Source of the DNA: Paenibacillus piri
Lineage (GTDB): Bacteria; Bacillota; Bacilli; Paenibacillales; NBRC-103111
Direction: 5' to 3'
Length of the DNA stretch: 64,000 nt
Assembly: GCF_004354045.1 (NCBI RefSeq)
Contig: NZ_SMRT01000017.1
Location: forward strand, 120,898 to 184,897
Of the stretch, positions 26,871 to 35,899 are shown piece by piece (the stretch's first letter is position 1; each line of letters opens with the position of its first letter). The notes beneath the pieces were generated by a model. It worked only from the letters and a program-made list of their open reading frames with translations. It had not been told where the DNA came from and made no database searches. A program made the position numbers and the translations under genes.

Positions 26871-27731
26871 TTACGCCTGGGACCGAAGTAAACGGAATTG
26901 GACGGCGATGATCAGCAGTATAAGAATGAGCAGCAGGATGACGATAGCCGACGCCCTGCCGGGATCCGAGTACACGAACGCGTTGTTGAAGCTTTCGCTC
27001 ATCAGCACGTTCGTGCTGTTCTCCGGTCCGCCCTTGGTCAAAATATACATCGGAGCGAACAGCAGGAAGTTGGTTACCGTATCCGCAACCGTGACGAACG
27101 TAAGCGGCCGCTTCATCAACGGGAACGTCACGTTTTTGAACTGCTGCCATTTCCCTGCACCGTCGATATTCGCGGCTTCGTACAAGGAGGCGGGCACTTC
27201 CTGCAATCCGGCCAGCAGAAAGACTGCCCAATAGCCGACGCCCTTCCAGGTCGCAATCGCCATGATCACCCAAAGCGCCTGATCCTTGCTCGTCAGAAAC
27301 GGCTGCTGCGGCAGCCCGAGCGCCACCAGCGCGGAGTTGACGACACCTTGCTCCGGGTTCAGCATAATGCTCCACAGCACGCAGGCAATCGGTAGCGAGA
27401 CGGTGATCGGAATGAAATTGAGACTGCGGAACAAATGAATTCCTTTCAGCCTGGCATTCAGCAGCAGCGCCAGCACAAAGGCCAGCGCGATCTGGATCGG
27501 GTTAATAAACACATTGAAAAACAACGTCACGTATACGGAATTCCAAAACACGCTATCGGTAAACAAATACGTATAATTGTCCAGTCCTACAAAAGCTTCG
27601 TTCCCGGCGATAAATCCCGGCGCATACAGACTGTTCTTGAGTCCCAGCACGATCGGGTACAGCTTGAAGACGATCAGCAAAGAAACGGCGGGCAGCAGGA
27701 ACAAGAAAGGCGCATATTTAGATTTAATCAT
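26871..27731 (-). CDS. Carbohydrate ABC transporter permease, MalF/UgpA type
   Basis: A 286-residue permease. It has a short N-terminus (MIKSKYAPFLFLLPAVSLL), six membrane segments and the EAA loop PASLYEAANIDGAGKWQQF. It lies ten bp after the lipoprotein gene in the same operon. The ribosome binding site is weak (AAGGTTAAGTCT), which suggests translational coupling. Confidence 0.93.
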   Translation of the reverse strand: MIKSKYAPFLFLLPAVSLLIVFKLYPIVLGLKNSLYAPGFIAGNEAFVGLDNYTYLFTDSVFWNSVYVTLFFNVFINPIQIALAFVLALLLNARLKGIHLFRSLNFIPITVSLPIACVLWSIMLNPEQGVVNSALVALGLPQQPFLTSKDQALWVIMAIATWKGVGYWAVFLLAGLQEVPASLYEAANIDGAGKWQQFKNVTFPLMKRPLTFVTVADTVTNFLLFAPMYILTKGGPENSTNVLMSESFNNAFVYSDPGRASAIVILLLILILLIIAVQFRLLRSQA

Positions 27732-27741
27732 AGACTTAACC

Positions 27742-29085
27742 TTATTTCACTACGCTTTCATATTTTTTCAGCTGCCGGTCCATTTGGGCCGCTACGTCAT
27801 CCAGCGCCTTTTTCGGGTCCGTGCCGTTTTTAATATCCTCGTATGCCTTGTTGTACAGCGTTTCCCAATCCAGAAATCCGGGCGTGAGCGGCCGGGATAC
27901 CGCGGTGTTCTGCGCTTCGTAGGTTGCGATCCGGTATACGTTCGTCGGAAATTCATCGAATTTTTTATCGGATTCGATCATTTTCAAAATATCGACATTC
28001 GACGGTAAATCCTTATTGCCGTTGAACCATGTTTTCGCTCCTTCGCCGATCGTCAAGTAACGGATGAATTTGGCGGCCGCTTCTTTTTTCTCCGAATATT
28101 TATTGATGCCCAAGTGCCAGCTGCCTGTCGGCGTTGCGACCTTTTTCCCGGCGAAGAACGGATGCGGCGCGATGCCGTAGTTGACTTTGGCTTCCGAAAA
28201 CGTGCCCGTGTTCCAGGTTCCGCCGACATAGATCGCGATTTTGCCGGCTTTGAAATATTCCTTCGACTCGTCCGGCGTCACTCTCGGGCTGACCTTCCAC
28301 GTATTGAACAAGTCGTAATAAAACTTGGCTGCCTGGACGGACGCATCGGAATTGATAAATCCGGTCGTTTTGAGACCCTTGTCGTCAATCACTTTGGCGC
28401 CAAGACTCTCAGACAGTGCCAGCATCTGGTAGGCGCGGCTGATCTGCTCGAAGCTGAAGCCGAATACGTCGGGTTGTCCGTCTCCATTCGTATCGTAGGT
28501 CAGCTTTTTGGCGGTATCGACAACCTGATCCCATGTCCATCTTTTTTGAATATCGAAATCCGGCGGCGTAACCCCTTTGGCGGCAAAAATATCTTTGTTG
28601 TAATAAAGTACCTGCGAGGACGTATTCATCGGAGCGGCCATCAGCTTGCCGTCATACTGCCCGGCCTTGATCGAGGAATCGATCCATTTGGTTTTCCATT
28701 CGCCGGCCGGCAAATACGTTTCCAACGGCTCCAGGTAGCCTTTGACCGAGTAGTTGGCGACCAGCGGTCCGTCGACGGTAATAATATCGTAATCCTTCGA
28801 TTTGGAGCCGAGCTTGACCTCGATCGTTTCAAACAGCTGACGGAACGGATAGCTCTCCACCTTCACCTTGATGCCGGGATTTTCCTTTTCGAAGCCGGCC
28901 ACAACGTCCAGCAGCCCCGTTTTTTCCCATGTCCCCTGGGAGATCATCGTAATTTCCGTCGTCTTGCCGTCGGCCGGCTTGCCGGACTCCTTCTTGTCGG
29001 ACGGTGCCGCCGCCTGCTGTCCCGAGCACCCGATGACCGAGACGGCAAGCAGCCCGGCCGTGAGACCGGATAACATTTTTTTCAT
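27742..29085 (-). CDS. Extracellular solute-binding lipoprotein (group 1)
   Basis: A 447-residue binding protein with a lipoprotein signal (lipobox VIGCSGQ). Its body resembles UgpB/MsmE-type proteins (GYLEPLETYLPAGEWKTKW, YNKDIFAAKGVTPPDFD). It is the first transport gene after the two-component genes, and the two permeases follow. The presence of a nucleoside hydrolase in the operon makes a glycoside or nucleoside-like ligand conceivable, but family members mostly bind sugars. Confidence 0.92.
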   Translation of the reverse strand: MKKMLSGLTAGLLAVSVIGCSGQQAAAPSDKKESGKPADGKTTEITMISQGTWEKTGLLDVVAGFEKENPGIKVKVESYPFRQLFETIEVKLGSKSKDYDIITVDGPLVANYSVKGYLEPLETYLPAGEWKTKWIDSSIKAGQYDGKLMAAPMNTSSQVLYYNKDIFAAKGVTPPDFDIQKRWTWDQVVDTAKKLTYDTNGDGQPDVFGFSFEQISRAYQMLALSESLGAKVIDDKGLKTTGFINSDASVQAAKFYYDLFNTWKVSPRVTPDESKEYFKAGKIAIYVGGTWNTGTFSEAKVNYGIAPHPFFAGKKVATPTGSWHLGINKYSEKKEAAAKFIRYLTIGEGAKTWFNGNKDLPSNVDILKMIESDKKFDEFPTNVYRIATYEAQNTAVSRPLTPGFLDWETLYNKAYEDIKNGTDPKKALDDVAAQMDRQLKKYESVVK

Positions 29086-29197
29086 ATTCCTTCATCCCCT
29101 CATGTTGTTTGCATTTCCTTACCCATTTAAGTGTAGAGGAGTCGAATAAAGCCGGATACGGATGATTTTTTTAGAAAATAGATGAATATTTTAATGC

Positions 29198-30823
29198 TTA
29201 CGCCCGATTTGCCGATTCACGGTATTCCTGCGGCGTCATGCCGAAATGATTTTTGAACAGCTTCGTAAAATATGGCGTATATTGATACCCGATCTGTGCC
29301 GCGATTTCGTAAATTTTCGATTTCGAGGTCCGCAGCAAATAGCGCGCCTTGTCCATCCGGTACCGGTAAATGTAATCGCTCAGGTTTTCTCCGGTTTCCT
29401 GCTTGTACATCGCTGAAATATAAGCCGGATGCAGGTGCATATGGCTGCCCAGCGCCTGGAGCGATACATCCTCCGCCAAATGCCGCTCGATGTATTGGTG
29501 CACCTGCTGAACGAATGTGCCCGGCGTCTCCCGTGTTTCCCGCCGGATGCAATGCTCGATGCGCTGCAATGCATCGGCCGACCAGCTCCGCAGCTGTTTG
29601 GTCGAGCGCAGCAGCGAGGTGTTCGTCATCATCGCGAAATGGTCGCCCAGCACGTTCGCCAGCTGCAGGCCGTTGACGTGAACGATGCAGGAGTAGGCGT
29701 TGGACAATGCGAAAAAAACTTCGGCCAAATGCTCGGACGTATCGAGTCCCTCGCCGCTCAATTCGGCGAAAATGTCGTCCAGCCGCCTGTGCGCGTCCGG
29801 CCATCGGCGCGCCTCCATCAGCTGCAGCACCGTAGGCGGTTCGTACAGCCGCTGCAGCGACCGCATGGGCGTATACGGCAGTTGATCCCACAGCCGGATC
29901 ATATGCTCCTGCTCGCTGCCGGGAAGCTGCCTGAACAGCTGCAGCGCTTTCTGGTACAGCTCGGGGGTATGCGCCGGAAACGGCTCATCATCGCTGACGA
30001 GCACCGATATGCTGCCGTCCAAGTAAGCCGACACGTGGATTTGCAGCTGGCAGGCCAGCCGTTCCAGCAGCTTTCTGACGGATGTCGGGGACGCGGGACT
30101 CCCGGCTTTCAGGCTGAGCAGAAAGACGATATATTGATAGTCGTCCTTGCACGCCCATACGTCAAAATGCTCGCCAAGCACTTCTTCGGCGATGTTAACT
30201 ACAGCGAACTCGAACAATGAGATGCTGTGCTCGTCATAATCCAGGAAACGGTTTTCCACTCTCAGCATCAGGAGCGCCGCCCGTCCCCCTTCGGAAAAAG
30301 CAATCTCCAGCTTGTCCAGCTCCTCGGCCAGACGCTGCGGCGGGAAACGTTTGCCCTTCAACAAATCGAGCAGCAGCTTGGCTTTCAGAACGGACAGATG
30401 CGACCGCAGCGTCTGGCGCGCTTTTCGGTTCGAACCGATCTCCTCCCATTTCTCCCGCACCTTCCCCATTACAAGCCGAATCGTCTCGGACAGCTCGTCC
30501 TTCTTCACCGGCTTGAGCAAATAGGCGGCTGCCTGACTTTTCAATGCCTGCTGCGCATACTCGAACTCCGCGTAGCCTGACAGCAGGATACATTGGGTCA
30601 TCGTCCAATTGACTTTGGCGTATTCGCACAGCTCCAATCCGGACATGCCCGGCATCCGGATATCCGTCACGATGATATCGATCGGGAACTGCTCGATCAG
30701 CTCCACGGCCTCCGGGCCGGAAGCCGCCGTATACACCTTCTCGACTCCCGCCATATGTTCCAGAAAGGAAGCCAAATCCTCCAAAATTACCGGTTCATCG
30801 TCCACCAGCAGCAATCGGGTCAT
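29198..30823 (-). CDS. Response regulator, YesN type (REC + AraC-type HTH)
   Basis: A 541-residue regulator. The receiver covers residues 1-120 with D8-D9, phosphoacceptor D54 (IIVTDIRMP) and the Lys of LLKPVKKDEL. A long central region (about 150-430) and a C-terminal AraC double HTH follow (MHLHPAYISAMYKQETGENL .. GYQYTPYFTKLFKNHFG). I chose the ATG at 30823 (MTRLLLVDDE), nine bases after GGAG. The gene overlaps the end of the sensor kinase gene by 29 bp, so the two are translationally coupled. It probably activates the ABC genes downstream. Confidence 0.92.
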   Translation of the reverse strand: MTRLLLVDDEPVILEDLASFLEHMAGVEKVYTAASGPEAVELIEQFPIDIIVTDIRMPGMSGLELCEYAKVNWTMTQCILLSGYAEFEYAQQALKSQAAAYLLKPVKKDELSETIRLVMGKVREKWEEIGSNRKARQTLRSHLSVLKAKLLLDLLKGKRFPPQRLAEELDKLEIAFSEGGRAALLMLRVENRFLDYDEHSISLFEFAVVNIAEEVLGEHFDVWACKDDYQYIVFLLSLKAGSPASPTSVRKLLERLACQLQIHVSAYLDGSISVLVSDDEPFPAHTPELYQKALQLFRQLPGSEQEHMIRLWDQLPYTPMRSLQRLYEPPTVLQLMEARRWPDAHRRLDDIFAELSGEGLDTSEHLAEVFFALSNAYSCIVHVNGLQLANVLGDHFAMMTNTSLLRSTKQLRSWSADALQRIEHCIRRETRETPGTFVQQVHQYIERHLAEDVSLQALGSHMHLHPAYISAMYKQETGENLSDYIYRYRMDKARYLLRTSKSKIYEIAAQIGYQYTPYFTKLFKNHFGMTPQEYRESANRA

Positions 30824-32561
30824 ATGTCGATTCTCCATTCCAATATAGTGTGACGCGCAGGCCGGACAACCCGGATGCATTCTCAATGTCGAGTCCAGCC
30901 GCCTCGCCGAAGCCATGCTTAAGCCGCTGATTGACATTCCACATGCCGCAGCTTGTCTCGCTGTCCATCGGCCGGCTGAGCTGCTCCTTCATGCGGCGCA
31001 GCTTTTCCTCGGCGAGACCGACTCCATCGTCCTCAATGGCAAGACAGGCATACTCGCCGGCAATGCTGCCGTTGATGACGATCCGGCCGGTTCCCATCTT
31101 CGGCTCGAGTCCGTGTACGATCGCGTTTTCCACAATCGGCTGGATCAGCAGACGCGGTACAGGCAAGTCCAGCATTGTTTCGGGTACGTTCAATTCGTAT
31201 TCGATTCGCTGCAGCCGCAGCTTGTGGATTTCCAAATAATTGGAAACCAGCTTCAACTCGTCCCGCAGGCTCGTATTCTGATTTTCGAGCCTTGTCATAT
31301 ACCGGTAATAATCGCTTAAATTATAAGCCATCGCGATGACCGATTCATGGCGGCCCAAATTCGCCGAGCTGATGACGAAATTGAGACAGTTGTACAAAAA
31401 ATGCGGATTGATCTGCGCCTGAAGCAGCTTGAGCGTGGCGAGCCTGGAACGGTTTCGCTCCTCGTATACATTTTCGAACAAATGCTGGATTTGCCCGGCC
31501 ATTTCATTGAACCGGACCGTAACAAAATCGAATTCGTTATGAAACCAACGGTGGAGCCGCACGCTAAAATCGCCGTTTTGAAACTTTTTCAGCACGCCGA
31601 TTAGAGCCTGAAGCGGCTGCTGCACATTTTTATACAGCAGGAACGAAGCCAGAAATCCAAGCATCAGCAGCAAGCCGATGCAGCCGTAAAACAAGTTCCG
31701 GCTCGTCGTGATCGGCGATAAAATTTGCTGAATCGGCGTATAGTCGACAATATAAAAGTCGAGCGGCTTGGAGTAAACGTAATTGATCAAGTAGGTTTTG
31801 TTGTTGAGCTTCGTCGTCAGCGTACCGTTCTCCTGAAGCGGTTCCCGGCTTAGAGCCGTGACGACCGCTTGGGCCGCCCCGCGATCGGAGGTCCGGTTGT
31901 AAATGACCTGCTGCTTCCCGTTGACCATGAACGGATCGCCTTTGCTGCCCGTCTTCAGCTGATCGAGCAGGGAGGAGACGCTTTTTTCGTTAAAAGCCAT
32001 TTGGACGATGACGATGCTTTGGTCGATCCGCCCCTTCTCGTTCAGAGGCCCCCCCGCATAATAAACAAATTTGGAAGCTCCTTCCTGCAGCGAGTCCGGC
32101 TGATAGAGCCATCCGGTTTGCCTGGAATTGAAGTCCAACTGCCGTTCGTCATAAAAGCTGTCGCTTTGATAAACGCCGGTAGACAGCTTGCGCTTCACAG
32201 CCGGAAAGTTGAGCGTAATCTCGTTGTACCAGCTGCTGGCGGAGCTTTGCAAATTCAATTTCTCCTGCGCGGTCGATTCCACCTGCGGAATTCGCTGCTC
32301 GTCGCCTTCGAACAGCACCTTCTCCAATTCCAGCACCGTCGGATCACGCGAAAGTGTAACCGTATTCAATGCCATACTGTAGGCCATCGCATCCATTTGC
32401 TTGCGGAGAAATTCGAGCTGATTGCTGTTCTCCTTCTGCAGCAGCGATTCCACAACCCGAATGCTGACTTGATTGGACAATCCGTACAGCAAAAGGATGA
32501 GAAGAAGAAATATGAAAATCGCCGCGTTCATTTTGCTATAAATCGTTTTTCTGAATTTCAT
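30795..32561 (-). CDS. Sensor histidine kinase, YesM type
   Basis: A 588-residue membrane kinase. TM1 lies at about residues 10-30 and TM2 at about 288-308, enclosing an extracellular Cache-like sensor. A HAMP region follows, then the His_kinase domain with LQAQINPHFLYNCLNFV (His near 389) and an HATPase with VENAIVHGLEP and DDGVGLAEEKL. GGGGGGACCGT precedes the ATG. It is the first gene of the operon with the response regulator, lipoprotein, permeases and nucleoside hydrolase. On the minus strand a TATAAT at about 32603-32598 could be its -10 box, with a weak -35. Confidence 0.93.
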   Translation of the reverse strand: MKFRKTIYSKMNAAIFIFLLLILLLYGLSNQVSIRVVESLLQKENSNQLEFLRKQMDAMAYSMALNTVTLSRDPTVLELEKVLFEGDEQRIPQVESTAQEKLNLQSSASSWYNEITLNFPAVKRKLSTGVYQSDSFYDERQLDFNSRQTGWLYQPDSLQEGASKFVYYAGGPLNEKGRIDQSIVIVQMAFNEKSVSSLLDQLKTGSKGDPFMVNGKQQVIYNRTSDRGAAQAVVTALSREPLQENGTLTTKLNNKTYLINYVYSKPLDFYIVDYTPIQQILSPITTSRNLFYGCIGLLLMLGFLASFLLYKNVQQPLQALIGVLKKFQNGDFSVRLHRWFHNEFDFVTVRFNEMAGQIQHLFENVYEERNRSRLATLKLLQAQINPHFLYNCLNFVISSANLGRHESVIAMAYNLSDYYRYMTRLENQNTSLRDELKLVSNYLEIHKLRLQRIEYELNVPETMLDLPVPRLLIQPIVENAIVHGLEPKMGTGRIVINGSIAGEYACLAIEDDGVGLAEEKLRRMKEQLSRPMDSETSCGMWNVNQRLKHGFGEAAGLDIENASGLSGLRVTLYWNGESTYDPIAAGGR

Positions 32562-32618
32562 ACGGTCCCCCCATTTTTTCTCGGCTTGCGAAATCTATTA
32601 TAGCTGAAAAGGAGGTCT

Positions 32619-32786
32619 ATGGAACAAAAAGAAAAACCGACGTTTGAACAACAGGCAAGACAACAATACCATGACCTAAAAATTAAAATACCCCAGTGGG
32701 TAAGCCCAGCAGCAGCAAAACCGCTAGCTAAACTCGCTGTCACACCTGACGACTTTCCTTTCCTGAACCAAGTAAAACGGTCATAA
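32619..32786 (+). CDS. Small ORF of 55 codons, unrecognised
   Basis: The frame starts MEQKEKPTFEQQARQQYHDL and ends DDFPFLNQVKRS. An almost ideal ribosome binding site, AAAAGGAGG, lies three bases before the ATG. The product is hydrophilic, Gln- and Lys-rich, with a proline-containing middle (IKIPQWVSPAAAKPLAKLAV). I do not recognise a family. It is divergent from the sensor kinase at 30795-32561 and sits at the edge of an AT-richer patch. It may be a genuine small protein or the remnant of a larger gene. The remaining bases up to 32831 show nothing else. Confidence 0.45.
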   Translation: MEQKEKPTFEQQARQQYHDLKIKIPQWVSPAAAKPLAKLAVTPDDFPFLNQVKRS

Positions 32787-32831
32787 TCCTCAACTACTCT
32801 CGGAGCGTTCATCGCGCAACGGGCCTGGAGT

Positions 32832-33518
32832 TCAGTAAGGTAATTTCATACTAATAATGGTCCCGAGTTTTTCTTTAGTATTAATTTTTAAACCATAATT
32901 TTTGCCGTAAGCTAATCGGATCCTGTTATGTACGTTCATAATTCCATTACCTGACTTTTTATTTCTTAATATAGAGTTAATGTTATTTTCTTCCATTTCA
33001 GTGAATATATTGTTTAAAATTTCTGCAGGTATTCCAAAACCGTTATCTTTAATTTCAATGATTAGATTCGATTGCAAGATGAATGCCTTAATTTCTATGC
33101 AGCAATTCTCATCAATTCCATTTTTGAAACCATGATATATGCAATTTTCAACTAGCGGAAAAAGGCTTAACCTTAGGATCTGGATATCTTTCAGTTCTTT
33201 TGGTATTTTCAAAATTAGATTAATATGTTGATCTCGATAGCCCAATAATTTCCAATACTTTTCAATATATGTAATTTCCTCATTGATTGCTGCGAATTTA
33301 CGGTCGACATAAAAAATGTAACGCAGAATAAAAGAATAAGACTGTATAATGTTTGATATTTCTTCTATCCCTGCTTGAATCGCGTAGCTATCTATAGTAG
33401 TTAGTATGTTAATCATAAAATCCTGATTCATGTGTAGTTTTGGAGCTATAGCATCAGCCAAGTAATACTCTAAGAGCTTTAAGTTGGCAATCGGGAATTT
33501 TTCAAAATCTTCACACAT
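32832..33518 (-). CDS. Soluble YesM-like kinase homologue without the phosphoacceptor histidine
   Basis: A 228-residue cytoplasmic protein without membrane segments. It aligns with the His_kinase plus HATPase part of YesM proteins, but where these read NPHFLYN it reads NQDFMIN, so the phosphorylated histidine is missing. The ATPase motifs are present: FPLVENCIYHGFKNG (N box), IKDNGFGIP (G1) and SGNGIMNVHNRI (G2). Codon use is much more AT-rich than in neighbouring genes, a sign of transfer. No response regulator is adjacent. It may be an ATP-binding regulator or a decayed kinase. Confidence 0.75.
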   Translation of the reverse strand: MCEDFEKFPIANLKLLEYYLADAIAPKLHMNQDFMINILTTIDSYAIQAGIEEISNIIQSYSFILRYIFYVDRKFAAINEEITYIEKYWKLLGYRDQHINLILKIPKELKDIQILRLSLFPLVENCIYHGFKNGIDENCCIEIKAFILQSNLIIEIKDNGFGIPAEILNNIFTEMEENNINSILRNKKSGNGIMNVHNRIRLAYGKNYGLKINTKEKLGTIISMKLPY

Positions 33519-33685
33519 TCATGTTCCCCCTTGTTTTAAGATTCCTACGAGAATTCCTTGAAATCACCCTTCGCTCGAAAAAATCAATTTCAAGTTCGCT
33601 ACTTTAGTATATCAAGGCTATGGTATCATAGACATGTATGAAACTAATCTTTACCCGTCCATTATTAACATTTACAGGTGAACAT

Positions 33686-34537
33686 ATGATGAATGCACAA
33701 CAATCTGCTTTCTTGGCGGATCTACTTCAAAACCTTCAGATACATGTCTTGGAAGCTCATCTTACTCAGTGTACCGAATCGTGGAGTCTGCATGATTTTA
33801 CACCGGTGTACAATAAACTATATTGGATTCTGGACGGAGAAGGCCGGATCAAAATAGGCGATCAAGAACTACACCCTCATCCAGGGCAACTTTGCTTGCT
33901 GCCCGCTCATTCGTTGCAGTCTTATTCCGTCATCAACAATCTTCCATATTTTAAATATTGGTGCCATTTCACCGCGCATATCGGTCCGTTTGATCTATTC
34001 CAATGGCTGGACATACCGCTCTATATGAGGGTCAGCGATGCCGAGCAGATGACAACATGGTTTAAAGAGCTTGTTGCGCTATTCCACGATTCTGCGTTAA
34101 CATCCCGGCTTCGCGAAAAGGCAATCCTGCTGCAAATTATATCCTGCTATTTAGAATCTGTTCCCGTCCATATGCTGCAGCAGCGCACCGAAGAAATGGA
34201 TAGACTAGGCCAACTGCAGAGATTCATCGAACACAATCTGCATAAAAGCATTACCGTGGAGCAAATGGCAAAATCCGTCCACTTCCACCCCAATTACTTG
34301 ATCAAATATTTCAAAAAGCACTTCGGCTTGCCACCCGCTAAATATAAGCATCGCAAACGGATGGATAAAGCTAAATTTCTGCTCACAACAACGTCGCTGA
34401 GCATGAAAGAAGTCGCTGAGCAGACCGGTTTTGAAAGTACGAATCATTTTACAAAAAGCTTTCGCAAAGTAACAGGGTTTCCGCCGACGGAGTATCGGAA
34501 GAATGTACGGGGCAGCACTTCGCCCTCCAACACCTGA
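33686..34537 (+). CDS. AraC family transcriptional regulator with cupin-like N-terminus
   Basis: A 283-residue regulator if started at the ATG at 33686, which follows AGGTGAACAT; an earlier in-frame ATG at 33638 has no ribosome binding site. The N-terminal arm (about 20-130) has YWILDGEGRIKIGDQ and HPGQLCLLPAHSLQSY. The C-terminal double HTH is VHFHPNYLIKYFKKHFGLPP and TGFESTNHFTKSFRKVTG. It is monocistronic on the plus strand, convergent with the 34768-39045 operon. Its target is unknown. Confidence 0.9.
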   Translation: MMNAQQSAFLADLLQNLQIHVLEAHLTQCTESWSLHDFTPVYNKLYWILDGEGRIKIGDQELHPHPGQLCLLPAHSLQSYSVINNLPYFKYWCHFTAHIGPFDLFQWLDIPLYMRVSDAEQMTTWFKELVALFHDSALTSRLREKAILLQIISCYLESVPVHMLQQRTEEMDRLGQLQRFIEHNLHKSITVEQMAKSVHFHPNYLIKYFKKHFGLPPAKYKHRKRMDKAKFLLTTTSLSMKEVAEQTGFESTNHFTKSFRKVTGFPPTEYRKNVRGSTSPSNT

Positions 34538-34629
34538 GTTGCTGAGGTAAGTCCTGAGCGGCATAAACGACACTCCAGCAGAAGTTGCGTGTGCGGGTAG
34601 CCCCGAAACTTATAAATTCTATAATGATA

Positions 34630-34661
34630 ACAAAAATAAGAGGCCGCTTCCGCGACCTCTT
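34630..34661 (-). terminator. Terminator after the Gfo/Idh gene at 34768
   Basis: Minus strand arms 34661-34652 and 34647-34638 form a 10-bp stem with one mismatch and a 4-nt loop. It is followed by ATTTTTG. It closes the operon starting at 39045. Confidence 0.8.
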
Positions 34662-34767
34662 CCCTTAACGATAAAATATGCAAACGCCTTCGCGATGCCA
34701 GTTCTGCCCCCGACTCGGTCACCGGTCTATGTCTCTGCCCTGTATCCCTGCCCCTGCCTCGGTCCTG

Positions 34768-35841
34768 TCAGTTGCCGGCCATCGCATCGACGATCAGCTT
34801 GAACAGCTTCAGATCCTCCTTGGAGTCCTCTACCGTCGTTTTCGGTTGAACGCCCTTCGTCACGACGTCGTGGAAATATTCCAGCTCGATCGTATACGCG
34901 TCTTTAAAGGACGGGCGCTCGACCGTTCGGTTGAAAGCTTCGCCGGCCGTTTCCTCGACCACCTTCGTCGTCGGCAGATGACGTATATACGGCGTATCAT
35001 ACTGAATCATGACGGCCTTCCGGTCACCATATACCTGGATATGCGCATCGAACCGCCTTTGATTGTCGACGCCCGTTTCGAAAGTGGCATTGTAGCCGTC
35101 GTATTCAAGTATGGCGTTCATAAACTTCCCGCCGTTCCATTGGGACGCTGCGATCACCCGCTTCGGTATGCCGATGATTTCGCGCATCGCCGACAGATCA
35201 TGGCTGCTCAGCCCGCAGAGCAGCCGGTAAACGGACTTCAGCTCCTGCGGAGCGTCGCCGATCGCCTCGTGCACCATGCGCTGCGCGCGCTCCTGCTTGT
35301 CGCGTACCGCCGTTTCCGGAAAATCGTCGGGCCGCAGCACATTGGATGTTTGCTCAATGATGAGCCGGTTCGCCCCGATTATCGCACGGATGCGGGCATA
35401 GTTGATTTTATCCAGCCGCTTGACCTCTTCGACCGCGCTTATATAAGCCGGCGCAAACCGTCTCATGTACCCTACCATCACCTGAGCGCCGGACTCGTCC
35501 CTCGCCCGGATGATCGCATCCGCATCCGCCAACGTCAGGCAAACCGGCTTTTCGATCAGAACATGCTTCTTGTTTTTCAATGCGGCAATCGCGCATTCCG
35601 CATGATATTCGTCGCTGTTCAATACGAACACGGCATCCAGATCGGCCTGCTTCGTCAGCTCGATCGCATCGGTGTATCGGCGGTTGACATTGTATCTGTC
35701 TCCCATAGCCTCCAGCAGCCGGGGCGAAATATCGCAGATGGCGGCGATTTCGTAACGGTCCGACAACGATTCCAAAATGGGAAGATGCGTAATTTGAGCG
35801 ACCTCGCCCAATCCGATTATGCCGACTTTTACTTTGTTCAT
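34768..35841 (-). CDS. Gfo/Idh/MocA family oxidoreductase
   Basis: A 357-residue dehydrogenase from the ATG at 35841 (MNKVKVGIIGLG); the upstream 17 residues of the longer frame lack a ribosome binding site. The Rossmann motif is VGIIGLGEVAQITHLPIL and the family motif is HVLIEKPVCLTLADAD. The substrate domain contains LCGLSSHDLSAMREIIG with the usual Asp-His pair. It is the last gene of an ABC operon and probably oxidises the imported sugar or polyol. Confidence 0.88.
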   Translation of the reverse strand: MNKVKVGIIGLGEVAQITHLPILESLSDRYEIAAICDISPRLLEAMGDRYNVNRRYTDAIELTKQADLDAVFVLNSDEYHAECAIAALKNKKHVLIEKPVCLTLADADAIIRARDESGAQVMVGYMRRFAPAYISAVEEVKRLDKINYARIRAIIGANRLIIEQTSNVLRPDDFPETAVRDKQERAQRMVHEAIGDAPQELKSVYRLLCGLSSHDLSAMREIIGIPKRVIAASQWNGGKFMNAILEYDGYNATFETGVDNQRRFDAHIQVYGDRKAVMIQYDTPYIRHLPTTKVVEETAGEAFNRTVERPSFKDAYTIELEYFHDVVTKGVQPKTTVEDSKEDLKLFKLIVDAMAGN

Positions 35842-35899
35842 GATGTTTTCGACTCCTTCTCGATATCCGATTTTTTTTGCAAACTTCGGCACCGGATTT

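Noticed and set aside
33638..33685. Earlier start codon for the AraC gene at 33686
   Set aside because: The ATG at 33638 lacks a ribosome binding site, whereas the ATG at 33686 follows AGGTGAACAT; it remains possible.
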